Source: Deltaproteobacteria bacterium
GTDB taxonomy: Bacteria > Desulfobacterota > SM23-61
Direction: 5' to 3'
NCBI GenBank assembly: GCA_016234425.1
Contig: JACRCA010000175.1
Span: 1-8,517, forward strand
Length of the DNA: 8,517 nt
Shown here: one piece after another, positions 6,156 through 8,517 of the stretch
Numbering within the stretch: position 1 is the first letter of the stretch
Layout of the letters: the number at the start of each line of letters is the position of its first letter
Notes under the pieces: generated by a model
Told to the model about the DNA's origin: nothing
Seen by the model: only the letters and a program-made list of their open reading frames with translations
Databases searched by the model: none
Made by a program: the position numbers and the translations under genes

Positions 6156-7994
6156 ATGAAAGGGTATGCGGGAAAGATTCTGCGAGTTGACTTGAGCAAA
6201 AGGCGAGTTGAGATGCAAGCGCTGGATGAAACCCTGGCAAGCAAATTTATCGGCGGAAGCGGGCTGGCCGCCAAGATCTTGTATGATGAGACCGGGCCAG
6301 AGACGGATCCGCTTGGCCCGGAAAATAGGCTTATCTTCATGACCGGGCCTTTTGCGGCTACGCCGGTGATTACCTCGGGTCGGCATGCCGTGGTTACCAA
6401 GTCTCCCCTCACCGGAGTTTTTGCAGAATCAGACTCCGGAGGGACGTGGGGGCCTTTCCTCAAGCGGGCGGGTTTCGATGGAATTGTTATCTCGGGAAAA
6501 TCCAGCAAACCGGTGTACCTCTGGGTCTTTGACGGAAAGGCGGAGATCCGGGATGCCTCCCGCCTATGGGGAAAGGATACCTATGACTTGGACTCGCTCA
6601 TCAGGAAAGAGACCCGAAATGAAGCCGTGGTGGCTTCCATCGGTCCAGCTGGCGAGAGAGGGGTCAGGTTTGCCAGTATCATGAATGATGGGAAAGATGG
6701 CCGGGCTGCTGGACGGGGAGGGACGGGGGCGGTCATGGGGTCAAAGAGCCTGAAGGCCATTGCCGTTCACGGGAGTCAGGAGGTGGAGATGGCTGATCCT
6801 GATGGACTGCGGGCCTCGCTGCGAGAGCTTAGCCCGATGGTGGCCAAGAATGCCGAAGGGATGCGTAAGAATGGGACCGCCGGGGGATTATCCGCCTTCG
6901 AAGCCTTGGGCAGCCTCCCTCTGCAGAACTGGAAATACCAGGGCCGCTGGGAGCAGAGTGCGGCCAAGATTGCCGGCCCAGCGATGACGGAGAAAATCCT
7001 CACAGGAATATATCACTGCGAAAAGTGCGTCATCGGCTGCGGGAGAAGAGTGAAGATTGACAAGGGACCTTACGCTCCTGTGGAAGGTGGAGGGCCAGAG
7101 TACGAGACCCTGGCCCTCATCGGCAGCCTTTGCCTGGTCGATGATTTAGAGGCCATCGCTAAAGCCAACGAGCTTTGCAATCGGTACGGAATGGACACCA
7201 TCTCCTGCGGGGCGTCCATCGCTTTTGCCATGGAGGCATACGAAAAAGAATTGATTAGCAAGAAGGAGACAGGGGAATTGGAGCTCCTCTGGGGCCGGGG
7301 CGATGTGGTCGTAAAAATGGTAGAGAAAATTGGCCGGCGCGAAGGGCTGGGCCATCTTCTGGGAGAGGGGGTACGAATTGCTGCTGAGAAGATCGGGAAG
7401 AACGCCGTAGAGTTTTCCCTGCACGTGAAAGGCCTGGAAGTTCCCGGCCATGATCCCAGGTGCTACAATGCCGGAGGAGTAAGTTATGCCACCTCCAACC
7501 GGGGGGCCTGCCATTTGGCCGGATTCAGTCATGCTTTTGAACGGGTACTTTCCTTACCGGAGATTGGGGTCGAGAAGCCTTTGCCCAGGCTGGAGGTGAA
7601 AGGGAAAGGGGAGCTGGCTGCCAAGACGCAAAACGTCATGGGTCTGTTTGATGCCTTGAAACTCTGTAAGTTCACCCTTTTTGGCGGACTGAAGCTGACC
7701 CCGATCGTGGAGTGGTATACGATGGTCACTGGCATTCCCCTGGATGTGGCGGGATTTTTGAAAATCGGGGAGCGCATCTTCAACTTGAAAAGAATGGTTA
7801 ACGTCCGCTGCGGAATCAGCCGCAAAGATGATATTCTGCCAGCAAGGTTCCTGACCTTGAAGCGTACGGGTGAAGGCTTGACCCCCAATCTTCCTCCGCT
7901 GGGGGAGATACTCAGCGAATATTACCAGGTTCGGGGGTGGAATGAGGAAGGCATTCCCCTAAAGGAGAAGTTGCAGGAACTGGGCCTGCCATAA
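6156..7994 (+). CDS. aor: Aldehyde:ferredoxin oxidoreductase, tungsten-type (AOR family)
   Basis: The protein has 612 residues, the usual length for the family. The N-terminal domain (GYAGKILRVDLS, FIGGSGLAAKILYDE, GTWGPFLKRAGFDGIVISG) and the GPAGERGVRFASIMND...GRGGTGAVMGSK block (163-196) are typical AOR pterin-binding sequence. The [4Fe-4S] ligands are C288-x2-C291-x3-C295 (YHCEKCVIGC) and C504 (DALKLCKF). These are close to the C288/291/295/494 pattern known from Pyrococcus AOR. Two D-x-x-x-x/C turns, near D347 and D499, fit the pterin-contact motifs. The family oxidises aldehydes to carboxylic acids (or the reverse at low potential) with ferredoxin, in the cytoplasm, using a bis-pterin tungsten site. 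The substrate cannot be read from the sequence. The MoaD-like gene just upstream and the terminator downstream suggest a two-gene unit. A BamB-like or other AOR-family role is a less likely alternative. No signal peptide is present. Confidence 0.93.
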   Translation: MKGYAGKILRVDLSKRRVEMQALDETLASKFIGGSGLAAKILYDETGPETDPLGPENRLIFMTGPFAATPVITSGRHAVVTKSPLTGVFAESDSGGTWGPFLKRAGFDGIVISGKSSKPVYLWVFDGKAEIRDASRLWGKDTYDLDSLIRKETRNEAVVASIGPAGERGVRFASIMNDGKDGRAAGRGGTGAVMGSKSLKAIAVHGSQEVEMADPDGLRASLRELSPMVAKNAEGMRKNGTAGGLSAFEALGSLPLQNWKYQGRWEQSAAKIAGPAMTEKILTGIYHCEKCVIGCGRRVKIDKGPYAPVEGGGPEYETLALIGSLCLVDDLEAIAKANELCNRYGMDTISCGASIAFAMEAYEKELISKKETGELELLWGRGDVVVKMVEKIGRREGLGHLLGEGVRIAAEKIGKNAVEFSLHVKGLEVPGHDPRCYNAGGVSYATSNRGACHLAGFSHAFERVLSLPEIGVEKPLPRLEVKGKGELAAKTQNVMGLFDALKLCKFTLFGGLKLTPIVEWYTMVTGIPLDVAGFLKIGERIFNLKRMVNVRCGISRKDDILPARFLTLKRTGEGLTPNLPPLGEILSEYYQVRGWNEEGIPLKEKLQELGLP

Positions 7995-7996
7995 TG

Positions 7997-8080
7997 CGGA
8001 ATTCGGAATTCGGAATGTTAATGATGGTCTCCGATTCCTATCTCCCCATCTCCCCATCTCCCCATCTCCTTTATCTCCCT
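7997..8080. repeat. Two short tandem repeats after the oxidoreductase gene
   Basis: CGGAATT is repeated at 7997-8003 and 8004-8010 with a partial third copy (8011-8016), period 7. TCTCCCCA is repeated at 8041-8048, 8049-8056 and 8057-8064 with decayed continuations to about 8080, period 8, giving a pyrimidine-rich + strand. Both are simple-sequence repeats in the 3' untranslated region. A short open frame from 7994 crosses them and is an artefact of the repeats. They hold no gene. Confidence 0.75.
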
Positions 8081-8102
8081 ATCGTGTTTGGAATAAACAT
8101 CG

Positions 8103-8136
8103 GGGCGGGCTTTCTTAGAAGGTCCGCCCTTTTTTT
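8103..8136 (+). terminator. Intrinsic terminator of the MoaD-like/oxidoreductase unit
   Basis: GGGCGGGC (8103-8110) pairs with GTCCGCCC (8122-8129) with one G-T wobble. The stem continues inward as TTTC with GAAG around a TTA loop, 12 pairs in all. Seven T residues follow directly (8130-8136). This is the only textbook Rho-independent terminator in the window. It lies about 110 bases after the oxidoreductase stop. Confidence 0.88.
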
Positions 8137-8137
8137 A

Positions 8138-8284
8138 TTTTTTGCCCCAGAGGGCACAGAGAACTCAGAGAGGGGCTTTGCATTTACAATTCAAATCCAA
8201 AAAGGCAAAATTTAGCGTTGCTATAATTTTTTAGATTGAAATTTTTGTTTTTTTCTCTGTGTGCTCTGTGGTCTCTGTGGTGAA
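8138..8284. repeat. Inverted-repeat element 4, arms of three heptamers at 9-bp period
   Basis: The left arm has CCCAGAG (8146-8152), CACAGAG (8155-8161) and CTCAGAG (8164-8170). The right arm has CTCTGTG at 8255-8261, 8264-8270 and 8273-8279. The AT-rich centre is about 84 bases long and shares AAAATTTAGC (8207-8216) with element 1 (2569-2578). The T-rich left flank directly follows the terminator T-run. It is the same dispersed family as the other copies. An open frame on the minus strand through the arms (His-Arg-Asp-His-Arg style translation) is an artefact of the 9-base period. Confidence 0.82.
8219..8227 (+). promoter_or_regulatory. Candidate extended -10 promoter inside the repeat element
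   Basis: TGCTATAAT matches the extended -10 form TG-N-TATAAT exactly, but no -35 is seen at 17 bases upstream. It points toward the gene starting at 8347 and would place the right arm of the repeat in that gene's 5' leader. AT-rich DNA produces such matches by chance, so support is moderate to low. Confidence 0.35.
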
Positions 8285-8346
8285 AGGTATTTTCTTCAGT
8301 CAAACTGGTTGAGAAAATGGAAGAGGTCAGATAGAATAGAATATCG

Positions 8347-8517
8347 ATGGGGCAGTCAAAAAAGAAAACTTCTATCGCCATTCCGCTTTTTCTGCTTCTT
8401 CTCCTGGCCGTTTTCTTTTTCTTGCGAATGACACCGGCAGGGAAAAAACCTGATCTTCCAGTTGCTTCTCCCCCGATTTCTAAATCCGAAAAGATTAAAG
8501 AAGAAGATTCCCCGCCC
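8347..8517 (+). CDS. Membrane-anchored or secreted protein, N-terminal fragment
   Basis: The frame is open from ATG at 8347 to the end of the window, 57 codons. Residues 1-8 are polar and basic (MGQSKKKT), 9-28 form one hydrophobic segment (IPLFLLLLAVFFFL), and the rest is a Pro, Ser, Lys and Glu-rich linker. This is the layout of a single-pass membrane anchor or uncleaved signal followed by a flexible periplasmic linker. There is no lipobox cysteine. An in-frame TAG at 8332-8334 makes 8347 the first available ATG; GAGGT at 8323-8327 is rather far (19 bases) to serve as its ribosome site. The downstream domain is outside the window, so no function is assigned; SPOR-domain proteins and divergent polysaccharide deacetylases often begin this way, but that is only a guess. 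Confidence 0.6.
   Translation, partial: MGQSKKKTSIAIPLFLLLLLAVFFFLRMTPAGKKPDLPVASPPISKSEKIKEEDSPP

Noticed and set aside
7994..8215. Open frame of 73 codons overlapping the oxidoreductase stop, on the + strand
   Set aside because: It runs through two simple tandem repeats, the terminator and a repeat arm. Its start overlaps the stop by one base but there is no family-like sequence, and the amino-acid pattern simply reflects the repeats.
2471..8284. The regularly spaced heptamers as a CRISPR array
   Set aside because: The units are 7 bases with 2-base spacers and occur three per arm in inverted pairs; there are no repeat-spacer units of CRISPR size and no cas genes.
8317..8334. Five-codon leader frame (ATG GAA GAG GTC AGA TAG) before the membrane protein gene
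   Set aside because: It is too short to judge, has no clear ribosome site, and shows no attenuator-like codons or paired hairpins.
8184..8381. Minus-strand open frame of 65 codons with a His-Arg-Asp-His-Arg run
   Set aside because: The run is the translation of the 9-base-period repeat arm, which stays open because 9 is a multiple of 3. It also overlaps the start of the membrane protein gene.

Overview
The window looks like a stretch of chromosome from an anaerobic, mid-GC bacterium. The best guess is a member of the Desulfobacterota (former Deltaproteobacteria), possibly syntrophic or sulfate-reducing. That guess rests on a tungsten-type aldehyde:ferredoxin oxidoreductase with a MoaD-like partner, on glycosyltransferase content, and on dispersed CACAGAG-type inverted repeats in the gaps between genes, a repeat style common in that group. 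All recognised genes lie on the + strand. No RNA genes, CRISPR array, transposase or phage genes were seen.

Layout. (1) 1-192 is the C-terminal tail of a polyprenyl-phosphate sugar synthase (GT2, dolichyl-phosphate-mannose-synthase type). (2) 325-2466 is a two-domain membrane protein. A second GT2 polyprenyl-phosphate sugar synthase is fused to a multi-spanning GT-C (PMT/ArnT-like) transferase, so donor making and donor use probably sit on one chain. Base composition changes sharply at the domain joint, from about 40% GC to about 55% GC. (3) 2643-3944 is an RlmD/RumA-type 23S rRNA uracil-5-methyltransferase with TRAM domain, Fe-S cysteines and complete catalytic residues. (4) 4095-5480 is an acyl-CoA synthetase (AMP-binding) that stops at the hinge before its C-terminal domain, exactly where a hairpin-type repeat begins; it is probably a decayed gene. 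(5) 5692-5958 (MoaD/ThiS-like sulfur carrier ending in Gly-Gly) and 6156-7994 (aldehyde:ferredoxin oxidoreductase) form a likely functional pair, closed by a good intrinsic terminator at 8103-8136. (6) 8347-8517 is the start of a membrane-anchored or secreted protein that runs off the window.

Between the genes there is a repeat family. Four copies of an arm made of three heptamers at a 9-bp period (left consensus CRCAGAG, right CTCTGTG) occur at about 2475, 3953, 5986 and 8146. Three are complete inverted-repeat elements with AT-rich centres and the fourth is a solitary left arm. Two complete copies bracket the rRNA methyltransferase gene and almost fill its flanking gaps. A different composite repeat, with outer arms of AAGTTCCAAGTT type around a CATTGC/GCAATG hairpin core, lies at 5466-5625 at the broken end of the acyl-CoA synthetase gene.

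No clearly new defence or metabolic system is visible. The points most worth a second look are the compositional break inside the fused glycosyltransferase, the 9-bp-period repeat family, and the gene truncation by the composite repeat.
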